Positions 14,021 to 24,018 of a stretch of DNA of 64,000 nucleotides are shown here, in pieces (within the stretch, counting starts at the first letter, position 1; each line of letters begins with the position of its first letter). Source of the DNA: Pectobacterium punjabense (GTDB lineage Bacteria > Pseudomonadota > Gammaproteobacteria > Enterobacterales > Enterobacteriaceae); contig NZ_CP038498.1 in assembly GCF_012427845.1 (NCBI RefSeq), positions 3,658,001-3,722,000 on the forward strand, read 5' to 3'. The notes beneath the pieces are model-generated. The model was not told the origin of the DNA. It ran no database searches and saw only the letters and a list, made by a program, of their open reading frames with translations. Made by a program: the position numbers and the translations under genes.

Positions 14021-14431
14021 ATGCGTGCTGTTCCCTTTATATTGTTAGCCATGTCGCTGACAGGCTGTTCTTTATTTCAGAAGCCACAGGCACCCGTTCC
14101 TCAACCTGTTGTTGAAACCAAAGCCGTAGAGCCCGCACCGAAACCAAAGCCACCCGTTCGCCCTGCTCCAGCCGTGCTATATAAAAGCGCTGAAGAATTA
14201 GTCGGTAAACCTTTCCGCGATATGGGTGAAGTTTCAGGCTCTTCATGTCAGGTCAGCGCTCAGGACTCACCTCCCAACACGGCAAATGCACGTAAAAGAA
14301 TGCAGAACCGCGCAACGGCAATGAAGGCCAATGCGGTTTTACTGCATGAATGCCAAACCGTTAGCGGCGTAGCGGGTTGCTATAGCCAAGTCGTTTGCCA
14401 AGGAACCGCGCTGAAAGTCTCTGCACAATGA
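14021..14431 (+). CDS. rcsF: Rcs phosphorelay outer-membrane sensor lipoprotein
   Basis: 136 aa from the ATG at 14021 (AGAGGA upstream); E. coli RcsF is 134. Lipoprotein signal MRAVPFILLAMSLTGCS, then a proline-rich linker (residues ~25-52), then the folded domain with four cysteines (SSCQV, HECQT, AGCYSQVVCQG) that form two disulfides. Reports envelope stress to IgaA and the Rcs phosphorelay, which in soft-rot bacteria affects motility and exoenzymes. Its stop overlaps the trmO start (ATGA). Confidence 0.92.
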   Translation: MRAVPFILLAMSLTGCSLFQKPQAPVPQPVVETKAVEPAPKPKPPVRPAPAVLYKSAEELVGKPFRDMGEVSGSSCQVSAQDSPPNTANARKRMQNRATAMKANAVLLHECQTVSGVAGCYSQVVCQGTALKVSAQ

Positions 14432-15144
14432 GTCAATTTGTTTTCAATCAGATCGGGATTATCCGCTCACCGTATAAAGAAAAATTTGCCATTCCGCGGC
14501 AACCGGGTCTGATTGAAGATGGAGGTGGAGAACTTCAGCTATTACCGCCCTATAACCAAGCCGACTGTGTGCGGGGACTAGAGAATTTCAGTCATATTTG
14601 GATACTGTTCATCTTTCATCAAACGATGGAAGGCGGCTGGCGCCCAACGGTTCGACCACCGCGTCTGGGAGGAAATACTCGTACAGGCGTTTTCGCTACG
14701 CGCTCCACTTTTCGCCCCAATCCTGTCGGTATGTCGCTGGTTGAATTAAAAGGAATCCGCGCAAAAGGCGAAGCCATTACGCTCGAATTAGGCAGCCTTG
14801 ATTTGGTCGATGGCACACCAGTCGTCGATATCAAGCCTTACCTGCCTTTTGCAGAAAGCCATCCTCAGGCGCGAGCGGGTTTTGCCCAAATGGCTCCCGA
14901 TGCCACGATGCCGGTATTTTTTTCGCCGTATGCAGAAAACCAGATTGCCGAACACCAAAAGAAATATCCTCAGTTGAAACGCTTTATCTCGCAGGTATTG
15001 GCGCAAGATCCGCGCCCCGCCTACCGCAAAGGGGAAAGCGCCACGCGAGAATACGCCGTTTTACTGTTAGAATTCAATGTGCGCTGGCGCGTCTGTGGAG
15101 AACAAACCGAAGTGTTAAGCCTCGACCCGTCTCACGCGTGTTAA
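14428..15144 (+). CDS. trmO: tRNA (adenine(37)-N6)-methyltransferase
   Basis: 238 aa from the ATG that overlaps the rcsF stop; E. coli TrmO (TsaA/YaeB) is 235. Methylates N6 of t6A at position 37 of threonine tRNAs. Family blocks: IGIIRSPYKEKFAIPRQPG near residue 8, HQTMEGGWRPTVRPPRLGG near residue 70, FRPNPVGMSLVEL near residue 100, DLVDGTPVVDIKPYLP near residue 130. The C-terminal ~70 residues are the enterobacterial extension. A tRNA-Thr gene, its substrate type, is in the same window. Confidence 0.93.
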   Translation: MSQFVFNQIGIIRSPYKEKFAIPRQPGLIEDGGGELQLLPPYNQADCVRGLENFSHIWILFIFHQTMEGGWRPTVRPPRLGGNTRTGVFATRSTFRPNPVGMSLVELKGIRAKGEAITLELGSLDLVDGTPVVDIKPYLPFAESHPQARAGFAQMAPDATMPVFFSPYAENQIAEHQKKYPQLKRFISQVLAQDPRPAYRKGESATREYAVLLLEFNVRWRVCGEQTEVLSLDPSHAC

Positions 15145-15288
15145 GACACGAGTCCAGCAATATATTCTAAAATTGTTCCTACTCTCTTTTGACACGCAGC
15201 CCACGCTGGTAAACTAAACCACTTTTTATGCGCCTTCGGCTGCGCGGCAGCCCTATGCTATTTGTTGTTCTAACGGAACTAAAACCCC

Positions 15289-17007
15289 ATGCGTACTAGC
15301 CAATACATGCTCTCCACCCTCAAGGAGACACCAGCCGATGCGGAAGTCATCAGCCATCAGTTGATGCTCCGTGCAGGAATGATTCGTAAACTGGCCTCCG
15401 GCCTTTACACCTGGTTGCCGACCGGTTTACGTGTTTTGAGAAAAGTTGAAAACATCGTGCGCGAAGAGATGAACAACGCGGGCGCCATTGAAGTCTCAAT
15501 GCCGGTTGTTCAACCTGCCGATTTATGGGTGGAAAGTGGACGTTGGGATCAGTATGGCCCAGAACTGCTACGCTTTGTCGATCGTGGCGAACGCCCGTTC
15601 GTACTCGGCCCAACACACGAAGAAGTGATTACAGACCTGATTCGTAATGAAATCAGCTCTTATAAGCAGTTGCCGCTGAATTTCTTCCAGATTCAGACCA
15701 AATTCCGTGATGAAGTTCGTCCACGTTTTGGCGTGATGCGCTCGCGTGAGTTCCTGATGAAAGATGCCTACTCTTTCCATACTTCACAGGAATCGTTGCA
15801 GGTCACCTACGACGCCATGTACGCCGCTTATAGCAAGATTTTCAGCCGTATGGATCTGGATTTCAGAGCGGTTCAGGCAGATACGGGTTCTATCGGTGGC
15901 AATGCATCCCATGAGTTCCAGGTACTGGCGGCCAGCGGTGAAGACGATATCGTTTTCTCAACGGAGTCCGACTACGCGGCAAACATTGAACTGGCAGAAG
16001 CTGTCGCGCCGAAGTTAGGCCGTGCCGAAGCGACGGAAGAGCTGCGCGTGGTGGATACGCCAAACGCCAAGACCATCGCCGAACTGGTCGAGCAGTTTAA
16101 ATTGCCGGTAGAAAAAACAGTAAAAACGCTGCTGGTGAAAGCTACGGAAGAAAGCGGGCATAAACTGGTTGCATTGCTGGTGCGCGGCGATCACGAACTG
16201 AACGAAATCAAAGCTGAGAAAATTGCTCAGGTCGCAAGTCCGCTGACGTTTGCAACGGAAGAAGAAATTCGTGCAATCATCGGCGCAGGCCCAGGATCAT
16301 TGGGCCCGGTCAAACTGTCGATTCCTGTCGTTGTCGATCGCACCGTTGCGGCCATGAGCGACTTCAGCGCTGGCGCGAACATTGATGGCAAACACTATTT
16401 TGGCATCAACTGGGAGCGTGATGTGGCACTGCCGCAGGTTGCAGATATCCGCAACGTGGTTGAAGGCGACATCAGTCCAGACGGTAAAGGCACGCTGCAA
16501 ATTAAACGCGGTATCGAAGTGGGTCACATCTTCCAGTTGGGCAGCAAGTATTCTGAAGCGTTGAAAGCGACCGTTCAGGGCGAAGACGGCCGTAACCAGA
16601 CTCTGACGATGGGCTGCTACGGTATTGGTGTAACGCGTGTTGTCGCGGCAGCGATTGAGCAAAACCATGACGAACGCGGCATCATCTGGCCAGACGCGAT
16701 TGCACCTTTCCACGTTGCCATTCTGCCAATGAACATGCACAAATCTTTCCGCGTTAAGGAAGTCGCTGAGGATATCTATCAGCAGCTGCGCGCTAAAGGT
16801 ATTGAAGTTCTGCTCGACGATCGTAAAGAACGTCCAGGCGTGATGTTCGCCGATATGGAATTGATTGGCGTGCCGCACACTATCGTCATTGGCGATCGCA
16901 ATCTGGATAGCGAAGAGATTGAATACAAGAATCGCCGGATCGGTGAAAAGCAAATGATTAAAACCAGCGACATCATCGATTTCCTGCTGGCGAATATCGT
17001 ACGCTAA
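15289..17007 (+). CDS. proS: Prolyl-tRNA synthetase
   Basis: 572 aa, exactly the E. coli length. Class II synthetase of the bacterial type: motif 1 near residue 65 ([13 protein letters not shown]), motif 2 near residue 140 ([25 protein letters not shown]), the inserted editing domain (residues ~225-400) that clears Ala-tRNA-Pro, motif 3 with [10 protein letters not shown] near residue 445, and the anticodon-binding domain. Preceded by a 144-base gap after trmO with room for its own promoter. Confidence 0.97.
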   Translation: MRTSQYMLSTLKETPADAEVISHQLMLRAGMIRKLASGLYTWLPTGLRVLRKVENIVREEMNNAGAIEVSMPVVQPADLWVESGRWDQYGPELLRFVDRGERPFVLGPTHEEVITDLIRNEISSYKQLPLNFFQIQTKFRDEVRPRFGVMRSREFLMKDAYSFHTSQESLQVTYDAMYAAYSKIFSRMDLDFRAVQADTGSIGGNASHEFQVLAASGEDDIVFSTESDYAANIELAEAVAPKLGRAEATEELRVVDTPNAKTIAELVEQFKLPVEKTVKTLLVKATEESGHKLVALLVRGDHELNEIKAEKIAQVASPLTFATEEEIRAIIGAGPGSLGPVKLSIPVVVDRTVAAMSDFSAGANIDGKHYFGINWERDVALPQVADIRNVVEGDISPDGKGTLQIKRGIEVGHIFQLGSKYSEALKATVQGEDGRNQTLTMGCYGIGVTRVVAAAIEQNHDERGIIWPDAIAPFHVAILPMNMHKSFRVKEVAEDIYQQLRAKGIEVLLDDRKERPGVMFADMELIGVPHTIVIGDRNLDSEEIEYKNRRIGEKQMIKTSDIIDFLLANIVR

Positions 17008-17054
17008 TCGCCATCAAACCGCCCTTTCGTGTGAAAGGGCGAGTGACAGACATA

Positions 17055-17082
17055 AAAAATGGTGGGTTTCCCCACCATTTTT
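17055..17082. terminator. Bidirectional terminator between proS and rpoS
   Basis: Perfect 12-bp stem AAAAATGGTGGG / CCCACCATTTTT with a 4-base loop, flanked by A and T runs so that it works for proS (plus) and rpoS (minus). A second hairpin, GCCCTTTC-GTGT-GAAAGGGC, stands just upstream at 17023-17042. Confidence 0.85.
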
Positions 17083-17110
17083 ATTCCAAGACATCAGTAA
17101 CCGTCACGAA

Positions 17111-18103
17111 TTATTCACGAAACAGTTCTTCAATGCTCAAGCCCTGAACCTGCAAAATTTCCCGCAGGCGGCGTAAACCTTCGACCTGAATCTGACGAAC
17201 ACGCTCGCGCGTTAAGCCGATTTCACGACCCACATCTTCCAGCGTAGCCGCTTCATACCCCAACAGGCCGAAACGACGCGCCAACACCTCACGCTGTTTG
17301 GCATTAAGCTCAAACAACCATTTAACGATATTCTGCTTCATATCGTTATCCTGCGTGGTGTCTTCAGGTCCGTTATCTTTTTCGTCAGCCAGAATATCCA
17401 GCAGCGCCTTTTCCGAATCCCCACCCAACGGGGTGTCGACAGACGTAATGCGCTCATTCAAGCGCAGCATGCGGTTGACGTCATCAACGGGCTTATCGAG
17501 CTGTTCGGCAATTTCTTCCGCACTCGGCTCGTGATCCAGTTTATGAGACAGCTCGCGCGCGGTGCGCAGATAAACGTTGAGTTCTTTGACAATGTGAATA
17601 GGCAAACGGATGGTGCGGGTTTGATTCATGATCGCCCGCTCTATCGTCTGTCTAATCCACCACGTCGCGTAGGTTGAAAAACGGAATCCTCTTTCTGGAT
17701 CGAATTTTTCAACCGCACGGATCAGACCAAGATTTCCCTCTTCAATCAGGTCCAGCAACGCCAGACCACGATTGTTGTAACGGCGGGCAATTTTCACTAC
17801 CAGCCGCAGGTTACTCTCGATCATTCGGCGGCGCGATGGGATATCACCGCGCAGCGCGCGTCGTGCAAAATAAACTTCTTCTTCTGCGGTTAAAAGCGGC
17901 GAATAGCCGATTTCTCCCAAATAGAGTTGCGTTGCGTCTAGAACACGCTGTGGGACCCCTTGCGATAACAGCTCGTCTTCCGCCGAGTCACTATCATTGG
18001 TATCTTCCTCTGCCAGCGCTTTATCGTCAAAAACGTCAAGTCCATTTTCGTCGAAATCGGTATCTTCATGTAACTCGTTAACTTTCAGCGTACTTTGGCT
18101 CAT
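17111..18103 (-). CDS. rpoS: RNA polymerase sigma factor RpoS (sigma-38)
   Basis: 330 aa, the E. coli length. Master sigma factor of stationary phase and general stress. Region 1.2 near residue 55 ([21 protein letters not shown]), region 2 with [37 protein letters not shown] split around residues 115-150, region 4 helix-turn-helix [20 protein letters not shown] near residue 290. In enterobacteria its main promoter lies inside the preceding nlpD gene; the 53-base gap here agrees with that. Confidence 0.98.
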   Translation of the reverse strand: MSQSTLKVNELHEDTDFDENGLDVFDDKALAEEDTNDSDSAEDELLSQGVPQRVLDATQLYLGEIGYSPLLTAEEEVYFARRALRGDIPSRRRMIESNLRLVVKIARRYNNRGLALLDLIEEGNLGLIRAVEKFDPERGFRFSTYATWWIRQTIERAIMNQTRTIRLPIHIVKELNVYLRTARELSHKLDHEPSAEEIAEQLDKPVDDVNRMLRLNERITSVDTPLGGDSEKALLDILADEKDNGPEDTTQDNDMKQNIVKWLFELNAKQREVLARRFGLLGYEAATLEDVGREIGLTRERVRQIQVEGLRRLREILQVQGLSIEELFRE

Positions 18104-18156
18104 AAGTGGCTCCTACCCGTGATCCCTTGGCAGAATACCGAAATACTCTGCCCGAT

Positions 18157-19191
18157 TTATCGCTGCGGCAGAAAACGCAGCGGGTTTACGGATTTCCCCT
18201 TGTAACGAATTTCAAAGTGCAAGCGAACTGAGCTGGTGCCTGTACTGCCCATCGTAGCGATTTTTTGTCCTGCCGTGACATCTTGCTGCTCACGGACTAG
18301 CATCGTATCGTTATGGGCATAGGCACTGAGGTAGTCATCATTATGCTTGATGATTATCAGATTTCCGTAACCACGTAGTGCATTGCCCGCATACACCACA
18401 CGCCCACTGGCAGTTGCGGTGATCGGTTGCCCACGTGAGCCGGCGATATCAATCCCTTTATTTCCCCCTTCGGAATCGGAGAAACTATCTATGACTTTCC
18501 CATCGGTAGGCCAACGCCAACTGGCGACAGCAGCCGTATTGCTGCTGGCAACAGCCGCTGGTGCGGAAACAGGAGCGGTTGTTGTTGCCCCTGCCGTAGG
18601 TAACATCTTACCTACATTCTGTTTACCCTGGTTACCAGAATACGCATTAGTTGACTGAGAATCAACCAATGTAGATTGTATTTGAGCACTTGATGGCGGC
18701 GTCGGTACTCCACCTCGGGTGGCATCGGTTGTTGCCAACATTCCGCCGCCGCTCGTCAGGCCACTGCCCGACGTATTGTTACCGACCCCGTTGCCTAAGC
18801 TCAGCGATTGCCCCACATTCAGGCTATATGGCTCAGGAATATTGTTGCGCTGCGCCAGATCCCGGTAGTCATTACCAGTAATCCAGGCAATATAAAACAG
18901 GGTATCTCCCCGCTTAACGGTGTAGGAGCTTCCGCCGCTGTAGCTGCCTTTCGGGATATTACCGTAGCTGCGGTTATAAACGATCCGGCCATCGGACGTT
19001 GTTGCTACATTTTCACCCGCCGTTGAAATGCGCGGTGGTGGCGCAGATAACATCCCCCCTCGGCTGCCCGTATTTCCGTCAACGCTGCTGATCGGTGCGG
19101 ATTTGGAATTATTGTTGGAGCATCCAGCCACCCCAAAGACAACCACCATACACGCAGCAATGTGACGCAAATTCATCATTCGGCTTCCCAT
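18157..19191 (-). CDS. nlpD: Murein hydrolase activator NlpD
   Basis: 344 aa from the ATG at 19191, chosen because GGGGAG lies about 11 bases upstream; 20 further codons are open before it. Lipoprotein signal ending VFGVAGCS, LysM domain ([21 protein letters not shown]) at ~110-155, a low-complexity Ser/Thr/Ala/Gly linker, and a C-terminal LytM/M23-like domain. In that domain the zinc ligands are gone (GIDIAG instead of HxGxD; LHFEIR instead of HxH), as expected for the activator of the amidase AmiC in septal splitting. It is followed by rpoS and carries the rpoS promoter in relatives. Confidence 0.94.
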   Translation of the reverse strand: MGSRMMNLRHIAACMVVVFGVAGCSNNNSKSAPISSVDGNTGSRGGMLSAPPPRISTAGENVATTSDGRIVYNRSYGNIPKGSYSGGSSYTVKRGDTLFYIAWITGNDYRDLAQRNNIPEPYSLNVGQSLSLGNGVGNNTSGSGLTSGGGMLATTDATRGGVPTPPSSAQIQSTLVDSQSTNAYSGNQGKQNVGKMLPTAGATTTAPVSAPAAVASSNTAAVASWRWPTDGKVIDSFSDSEGGNKGIDIAGSRGQPITATASGRVVYAGNALRGYGNLIIIKHNDDYLSAYAHNDTMLVREQQDVTAGQKIATMGSTGTSSVRLHFEIRYKGKSVNPLRFLPQR

Positions 19192-19651
19192 GCGCCTTAC
19201 TCCCCTATAACTATAGCGTTCAAAAAAGTCACTATATCCATCATACTTCAAGTTGCATCGATGCTGGCAATACTCGGCTCATCTGCGAGTTTCGTCCTAG
19301 CAGGTCAACGTTTTGCGTTGTTCAAGACGCCCATGTTTTGTCCTGCAACTCGAATTATTTAGGCTATATAACGTTCAAAAAAACAGTAATACTCAGAACT
19401 CAATTTGGACATGTCTGCTTCACATCTGCTGTCGCTTAACTGACCGTAGCGTAAATGATTGTAGCGTAACCGATATTTTATTCGTTAAGTTGGAACGAGA
19501 AAGATCGCTACTTCACCATCGCTGGTGCATAAGCAAAACAGGAGAGGCACCACGATGATTGGATGCTAACAACACCAACAAGTTCGCACCATAAAACCGT
19601 TGTATTGAAATTTTAAAGACTTAGCAACACATGCACACCATTGCCACGGTA
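19192..19651. other. Gene-free nlpD-pcm interval
   Basis: 460 bases, against roughly 140 in E. coli. It holds the 144-bp inverted-repeat element described separately (19217-19382). The remaining ~270 bases next to pcm are AT-rich with no open frame resembling a known protein; the nlpD promoter should be in this stretch. Confidence 0.6.
19217..19382. mobile_element. MITE-like element flanked by 11-bp direct repeats
   Basis: The direct repeat CGTTCAAAAAA occurs at 19217-19227 and 19372-19382. Between them lies a 144-bp segment whose two ends are imperfect inverted repeats of 28-30 bases: the left end contains CATACTTCAAGTTGCA and the right end, reversed, AATAATTCGAGTTGCA. No protein is encoded. 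The structure fits a small non-autonomous element with a target duplication just ahead of nlpD. Seen directly: the repeats; inferred: mobility. Confidence 0.5.
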
Positions 19652-20278
19652 TCAGGCTAATTCGCCTTTGACTAGCGGAACAAACCGAACGGCTTCAACC
19701 GTTTGAATAATAAATTCGCCAGCACGGCGCTGAACAACTTGCAGTATTTGCGACTGTTCGCCAACGGGCAACACCATTACACCGCCCTCATCAAGCTGTC
19801 CCAACAGGGCCTGGGGAATTTCCGGCGGTGCAGCCGTAACGATAATGGCATCAAATGGCCCACGCGATGCCCACCCTTGCCATCCATCGCCATGCCGGGT
19901 TGAAATATTATGCAAATCAAGCTGCTTTAAACGACGTTTAGCCTGCCATTGCAGCCCTTTGATGCGTTCAACGGAGCAAACGTGACGAACTAAATGCGCT
20001 AAAATCGCCGTTTGGTAACCTGAACCGGTGCCAATCTCAAGCACGCGGGATACCGGTGTCAGGTTGAGCAGCTCCGTCATCTTCGCGACCATATAAGGTT
20101 GCGAGATAGTCTGGCCGGAGCCGATAGGTAGAGCAGTGTTCTCATACGCTTTATGTTCGAACGCCTCGTCAACAAAGCGTTCTCTGGGTACGGCTTCTAT
20201 TGCTTTCAGCAGACGTTCGTCCTGAATGCCTTGCTGGCGCAGTTGTGCCAGCAACGTTTCTATACGTTTGTTTACCAT
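19652..20278 (-). CDS. pcm: Protein-L-isoaspartate O-methyltransferase
   Basis: 208 aa, the E. coli length. Repairs isoaspartyl residues in aged proteins using S-adenosylmethionine. Family marks: [16 protein letters not shown] near residue 52 and the SAM loop [15 protein letters not shown] near residue 78. GGGGA stands five bases before the start codon. In relatives the start codon overlaps the end of surE; here surE is absent. Confidence 0.96.
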   Translation of the reverse strand: MVNKRIETLLAQLRQQGIQDERLLKAIEAVPRERFVDEAFEHKAYENTALPIGSGQTISQPYMVAKMTELLNLTPVSRVLEIGTGSGYQTAILAHLVRHVCSVERIKGLQWQAKRRLKQLDLHNISTRHGDGWQGWASRGPFDAIIVTAAPPEIPQALLGQLDEGGVMVLPVGEQSQILQVVQRRAGEFIIQTVEAVRFVPLVKGELA

Positions 20279-20418
20279 TCCCCGCCGACCTCAGCTCTGG
20301 TTAACCTCGCCACCAATACAGCAATTTTCCCGCACAGGGGTAAACCAGCCGCCGCTATCACGCAGTGACTAGCATTGATTCTCTTCAACTATTTTCTGCA
20401 AAAAAGCTTCACTGCGCA
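20279..20418 (-). other. truD-pcm gap where surE is expected
   Basis: In E. coli the order is truD-surE-pcm with overlapping ends. Here only 140 bases separate truD and pcm, too few for the ~250-aa SurE nucleotidase, and no SurE motif (such as the N-terminal LLSNDDG) is present in any frame. The bases before pcm still read GAATGGTAA, resembling the old surE-stop/pcm-start overlap, so a deletion of surE is the likely history. Confidence 0.6.
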
Positions 20419-21465
20419 TCAAGCACCGAGATCGGTATCCTGCTGAGCATGCAGTAATTCACGTACCACACTGGTCGCAAAGCTGCCCGCGGGTAGCCAG
20501 AATTTCACGTCGACTGTCGCATCATCCTGCCATTCCCACTGCATTTGCTGCGGATACAGCAGTACAGCGCGCCGGGCAGGTTCAACCCGCTCACGTTTGA
20601 CCAAAGACCATAGCGTTTCTTGTCCGCTCAAGGCCTGTTCTTCAAATACTCGCGCGTCATCCTGCGTACCCAGTTCACCATCACCGGGCAACGGTGCAGT
20701 AATCTGGAGCTCGCCAGCATCAAGACGCGCCTGCAAGGTTTCCAATTCATCAGGTTTAGCAACAAACCAACTACCGCGACCCGTTAGCTGTAATGCGTCG
20801 CCACACAAAACGGTTTTCGTTTGCTGTTGCGCCAGTCTCGCACTGGCAACCTGATTAAACATCGCACTGCGGCTGGCAGAAAGATAAAAGCTACGCTTAC
20901 TACGTTCTTTTACCCGAATATCATTATTTGCCCAAAGACGTGCCTGCTCAAGATTATTCCCGTTCCGTCCAAAACGCTGACTACCGAAATAATTAGGGAC
21001 GCCATTGGCGGCTATCAGCGCCAAACGCGCTTCCACCTCGTGTCGATCGCTCACCTGACGCAACACCAGAGTAAAATGGTTACCCCGTAGCGCACCAATG
21101 CGCAATTTGCGGCGGTGGCGAGTCACCTCAAGTACGTCACAACCGTCAAGTTCCAGCAAGGAGAAATCTGGCGTCTCTTTTCCCGGCATATGCAGGCAAA
21201 ACCACTGTTCGGTGACAGCATGGCGATCTTTCAGACCCGCATAGCTGACGGCACGCAGCGGCAGACGGGCAAATTTTGCCAGCATCTCAGCCACGAATTG
21301 CGTATTGCAGCCGCGCTTACGTACGCGCACCAAAACCTGTTCACCATCACCATCTGGCTGAAATCCCAGATCTTCCACCACCAGAAAATCTTCCGCGGCG
21401 GACTTCAATGAGCCAGTAGCCTGTGGTTCACCATGCAGCCAGACGAGCTGTTCGCTATTTTCCAT
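20419..21465 (-). CDS. truD: tRNA pseudouridine(13) synthase
   Basis: 348 aa (E. coli 349). Makes pseudouridine 13 in tRNA-Glu and some others. The catalytic Asp is in [13 protein letters not shown] near residue 80; other family blocks are [14 protein letters not shown] near residue 155 and [16 protein letters not shown] near residue 190. Both ends align with the E. coli protein, so loss of the downstream surE did not damage it. Confidence 0.95.
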   Translation of the reverse strand: MENSEQLVWLHGEPQATGSLKSAAEDFLVVEDLGFQPDGDGEQVLVRVRKRGCNTQFVAEMLAKFARLPLRAVSYAGLKDRHAVTEQWFCLHMPGKETPDFSLLELDGCDVLEVTRHRRKLRIGALRGNHFTLVLRQVSDRHEVEARLALIAANGVPNYFGSQRFGRNGNNLEQARLWANNDIRVKERSKRSFYLSASRSAMFNQVASARLAQQQTKTVLCGDALQLTGRGSWFVAKPDELETLQARLDAGELQITAPLPGDGELGTQDDARVFEEQALSGQETLWSLVKRERVEPARRAVLLYPQQMQWEWQDDATVDVKFWLPAGSFATSVVRELLHAQQDTDLGA

Positions 21466-21582
21466 CGTTATCCCACAAGGTGCATAACTGGATAATACGC
21501 AGTCATGACATTGTTTCTTATACTGTTAATTTTCTATTATTGACAAGGTGTTGTTGATAAAACATGGCTTATAAAGAACGGC

Positions 21583-22080
21583 TTACCACGCAACAATTTC
21601 GCCCGTTCCTTTTTTCACGAGTAAGGCAACGGCTTCGCAGGCAATGCCTTCGCCACGACCGGTAAAACCCAGCTGTTCTGTCGTGGTGGCTTTCACATTG
21701 ACGTCATCCATGTGGCACTGCAAATCTTCCGCCAGATTCACGCGCATTTGCGGAATATGCGGGGCCATTTTCGGTGCCTGCGCAATAATCGTAACGTCCA
21801 GATTACCTAGCTGATAGCCCTTTTCATTGATACGACGCCAGGCTTCACGCAGTAGGCCACGGCTGTCCGCACCTTTAAAAGCCGGATCGGTATCAGGAAA
21901 CAGCTTGCCAATATCGCCCAACGCAGCGGCACCTAACAGGGCATCGGTCACCGCGTGTAACACCACATCCCCATCGGAATGCGCCAGCAGGCCTTGAGAA
22001 TAAGGAACTCGAACGCCACCGATCACCAGCGGACCTTCTCCACCAAACTTATGGACATCAAAACCGTGACCGATACGCAT
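21583..22080 (-). CDS. ispF: 2-C-methyl-D-erythritol 2,4-cyclodiphosphate synthase
   Basis: 165 aa (E. coli 159). Fifth step of the MEP route to isoprenoids. Zinc ligands are in [12 protein letters not shown] (Asp8, His10) and near [13 protein letters not shown] (His ~42); the cytidine/diphosphate part is [13 protein letters not shown] near residue 132. Forty bases after ispD. Confidence 0.96.
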   Translation of the reverse strand: MRIGHGFDVHKFGGEGPLVIGGVRVPYSQGLLAHSDGDVVLHAVTDALLGAAALGDIGKLFPDTDPAFKGADSRGLLREAWRRINEKGYQLGNLDVTIIAQAPKMAPHIPQMRVNLAEDLQCHMDDVNVKATTTEQLGFTGRGEGIACEAVALLVKKGTGEIVAW

Positions 22081-22120
22081 CGCGCGTTCTCCTTATCTGT
22101 ATTTAACGAATAAAATGAGG

Positions 22121-22834
22121 TTACTGCAAACGGGTTAAATAGAATTCGGCCAATGCCAAATCCTCTGGACGCGTGACTTTTATATTATCCGACCGCCCGC
22201 TGACAATTTGCGGGCGATAGCCACAATATTCCAGCGCAGAGGCTTCGTCCGTAACGGTAACACCATCCTGAAGCGCACGTTGCAAACACTGTTTCAGCAG
22301 CGCCGCAGGGAAAAGCTGTGGCGTCAACGCATGCCATAAATCGTTACGCTCTACCGTGTGGCCGATCAACCCGCCCGTACCACGTTTCATGGTATCACGA
22401 ACCGGTGCGGCCAGAATTCCACCGACCTCAGTCTGCTCAACAATCGCCAGCAAGCGCGTCAGATCGTCCTGATGCAGGCACGGACGCGCAGCATCATGCA
22501 CCAGCGCCCACGCCGTATCGGAAACGGTAGCTAGCCCTGCAAGTACGGAATCCGCACGCTGCTGCCCGCCTGTCACGGCACAAATACGAGGATCGTTGGC
22601 AATCGCCAAGGTATGAAAAAATGCGTCATTTGGGCTAATGGCAACGACGACACGCTGTACGCGTGGATGGCGCAAAAGCGCATCGATAGTATGTTCAAGA
22701 ATGGTTCTATGGCCGATCGCATTATTGCCAATCGTCAGGTACTGTTTAGGACGATCGTTCTGCATCCGGCTACCGTTACCCGCAGCGGGTAAAACAGCAA
22801 CAATTTCAGGCGGGGAAAGGCGTGGTGTCTGCAT
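22121..22834 (-). CDS. ispD: 2-C-methyl-D-erythritol 4-phosphate cytidylyltransferase
   Basis: 237 aa (E. coli 236). Third step of the MEP pathway: joins CTP to methylerythritol phosphate. Nucleotide-binding loop [19 protein letters not shown] near residue 15, VHDAARPC near residue 110, and [11 protein letters not shown] near residue 190. Begins three bases after the ftsB stop, and precedes ispF; the ftsB-ispD-ispF-truD order is conserved in enterobacteria. Confidence 0.96.
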   Translation of the reverse strand: MQTPRLSPPEIVAVLPAAGNGSRMQNDRPKQYLTIGNNAIGHRTILEHTIDALLRHPRVQRVVVAISPNDAFFHTLAIANDPRICAVTGGQQRADSVLAGLATVSDTAWALVHDAARPCLHQDDLTRLLAIVEQTEVGGILAAPVRDTMKRGTGGLIGHTVERNDLWHALTPQLFPAALLKQCLQRALQDGVTVTDEASALEYCGYRPQIVSGRSDNIKVTRPEDLALAEFYLTRLQ

Positions 22835-22837
22835 GCG

Positions 22838-23173
22838 TCAACGTTGTGTATTATTGGATGAAGTCGAATTGGGTGAAGTTGTATTCGCGCCACGATGCCC
22901 CGATTCTGGCACCAGACGATAAAAGCTTTCACCGGGCTTGATCATACCCAGTTCATTACGCGCACGCTCTTCTATCGCCTCTTGTCCGCCATTGAGGTCG
23001 TCAATTTCAGCAAACAGTTGTTCGTTGCGGTCTTTTAATTTGGCATTGTTACCCAGTTGGACAACAACATCATCGTTCACCCGAACATAATCGTGAATGC
23101 CATTTTTGCCCAGCCACAGTGAGTACTGAAGCCAGCCAAGCAATATCAATAATAACAGCGTAAGCTTTCCCAT
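22838..23173 (-). CDS. ftsB: Cell division protein FtsB
   Basis: 111 aa (E. coli 103). Bitopic membrane protein of the divisome FtsQ-FtsB-FtsL complex. One N-terminal transmembrane helix ([19 protein letters not shown], residues 4-22), then a coiled coil (residues ~30-72), then the FtsQ-binding part ([20 protein letters not shown]). The C-terminal Asn/Thr/Ser tail is extra. Confidence 0.94.
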   Translation of the reverse strand: MGKLTLLLLILLGWLQYSLWLGKNGIHDYVRVNDDVVVQLGNNAKLKDRNEQLFAEIDDLNGGQEAIEERARNELGMIKPGESFYRLVPESGHRGANTTSPNSTSSNNTQR

Positions 23174-23391
23174 CCCGCCCCCTGAAAAACCGCTTAATCA
23201 TCCCATAACTTTTGTTTCGACTCCACTGTGTCCGGTAGTGGAAGGCAAGATTCACCTCGTTGCGTCCCCAAATAGGGATATTTCTGGCAAAAATCACGCT
23301 CAATGCGCTCTCAGGTAACTTATGTCGGTCGATTTATCCTGCACATTTACGCTCAGACTACGGCGCGTTCCTCTCTTGCGTAGTAGCCATC

Positions 23392-23571
23392 ACACTGAAC
23401 GAAGGCATGACTATAGTCATCGTAACCCATGAAATGGCCTTTGCCAGAGAGGTCGCGGATAGAGTGATCTTTATCGATCAGGGGATTATTCAGGAGCAGG
23501 GGACACCAGAGGCGATCTTTACTCATCCGAGTAACCCGCGCACACAGGCTTTCTTGAGCAAGATTCTGTAA
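23392..23571 (+). pseudogene. 3' remnant of a polar amino acid ABC-transporter ATPase gene
   Basis: About 60 codons, from [20 protein letters not shown] to TQAFLSKIL, match the extreme C-terminus of GlnQ/HisP-type ATPases: the switch histidine (VTHEM) and the D-loop-distal tail are there, but Walker A, signature and Walker B are missing. The open frame reaches back to 23260, but that part does not resemble the family. Its terminator survives 23 bases downstream. It is the remains of a gene cut off by a rearrangement between ftsB and ygbE; no partner permease is nearby. Confidence 0.8.
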
Positions 23572-23593
23572 CATTGAACGCTGTAAAATAATG

Positions 23594-23623
23594 GGCTGTC
23601 AGCATCCACGCTGGCAGCCTTTT
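23594..23623 (+). terminator. Terminator after the ABC-ATPase remnant
   Basis: Stem GGCTGTCAGC / GCTGGCAGCC (one T-G pair), 6-base loop, followed by TTTT. It belongs to the truncated gene and points against ygbE. Confidence 0.75.
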
Positions 23624-23627
23624 CCCT

Positions 23628-23972
23628 TTACCACCCCGTCAGAAAAGAAAAAACCAGCCAGAACAGACATATTACCGTCAGCCCTGTCGCAAAAAGCGTG
23701 TAAAAAAGATAGCCTCTCAGCAGAAAGCTAAACCCGACGCCAACCAGCACTGAAAACGGCATCAGCGCCAAAAAGAACGGCCACGTGTAAAGCATGAAGA
23801 AAAACGTAGTATTAGAGCCATACACCAGAAAAGGGATGCTAAAAGCCAGCCAATAAAAGGAGAACCCCGTCACCGCTCCCATAAACAGATAGGAAACGCT
23901 GTCATCCTCTTCTTGCGCTGGACGAGTCTTGCTAATCGTTAACTGCGTGGCATTTTGCATAATCTTTCCCAT
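23628..23972 (-). CDS. ygbE: DUF3561 inner-membrane protein YgbE
   Basis: 114 aa, or 110 if the second ATG at 23960 is used (GGGAAA lies six bases before it). Three hydrophobic helices and the family's YGSNTTFFFMLYTWPFFLALMP-type core (residues ~52-75, not quoted in full elsewhere). Function unknown; in enterobacteria it sits between ftsB and cysC, as here. Confidence 0.87.
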   Translation of the reverse strand: MGKIMQNATQLTISKTRPAQEEDDSVSYLFMGAVTGFSFYWLAFSIPFLVYGSNTTFFFMLYTWPFFLALMPFSVLVGVGFSFLLRGYLFYTLFATGLTVICLFWLVFSFLTGW

Positions 23973-24018
23973 TATTCCCCTGCATCACCCAACAACTCGG
24001 TGAAAAAAAGCGGGGACA

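Noticed and set aside
20279..20400. Short minus-strand frame ending at the pcm start as a surviving SurE tail
   Set aside because: Its ~37 residues (ending RAEVGGEW) do not resemble the SurE C-terminus beyond the final Trp; kept only as a possible scar.
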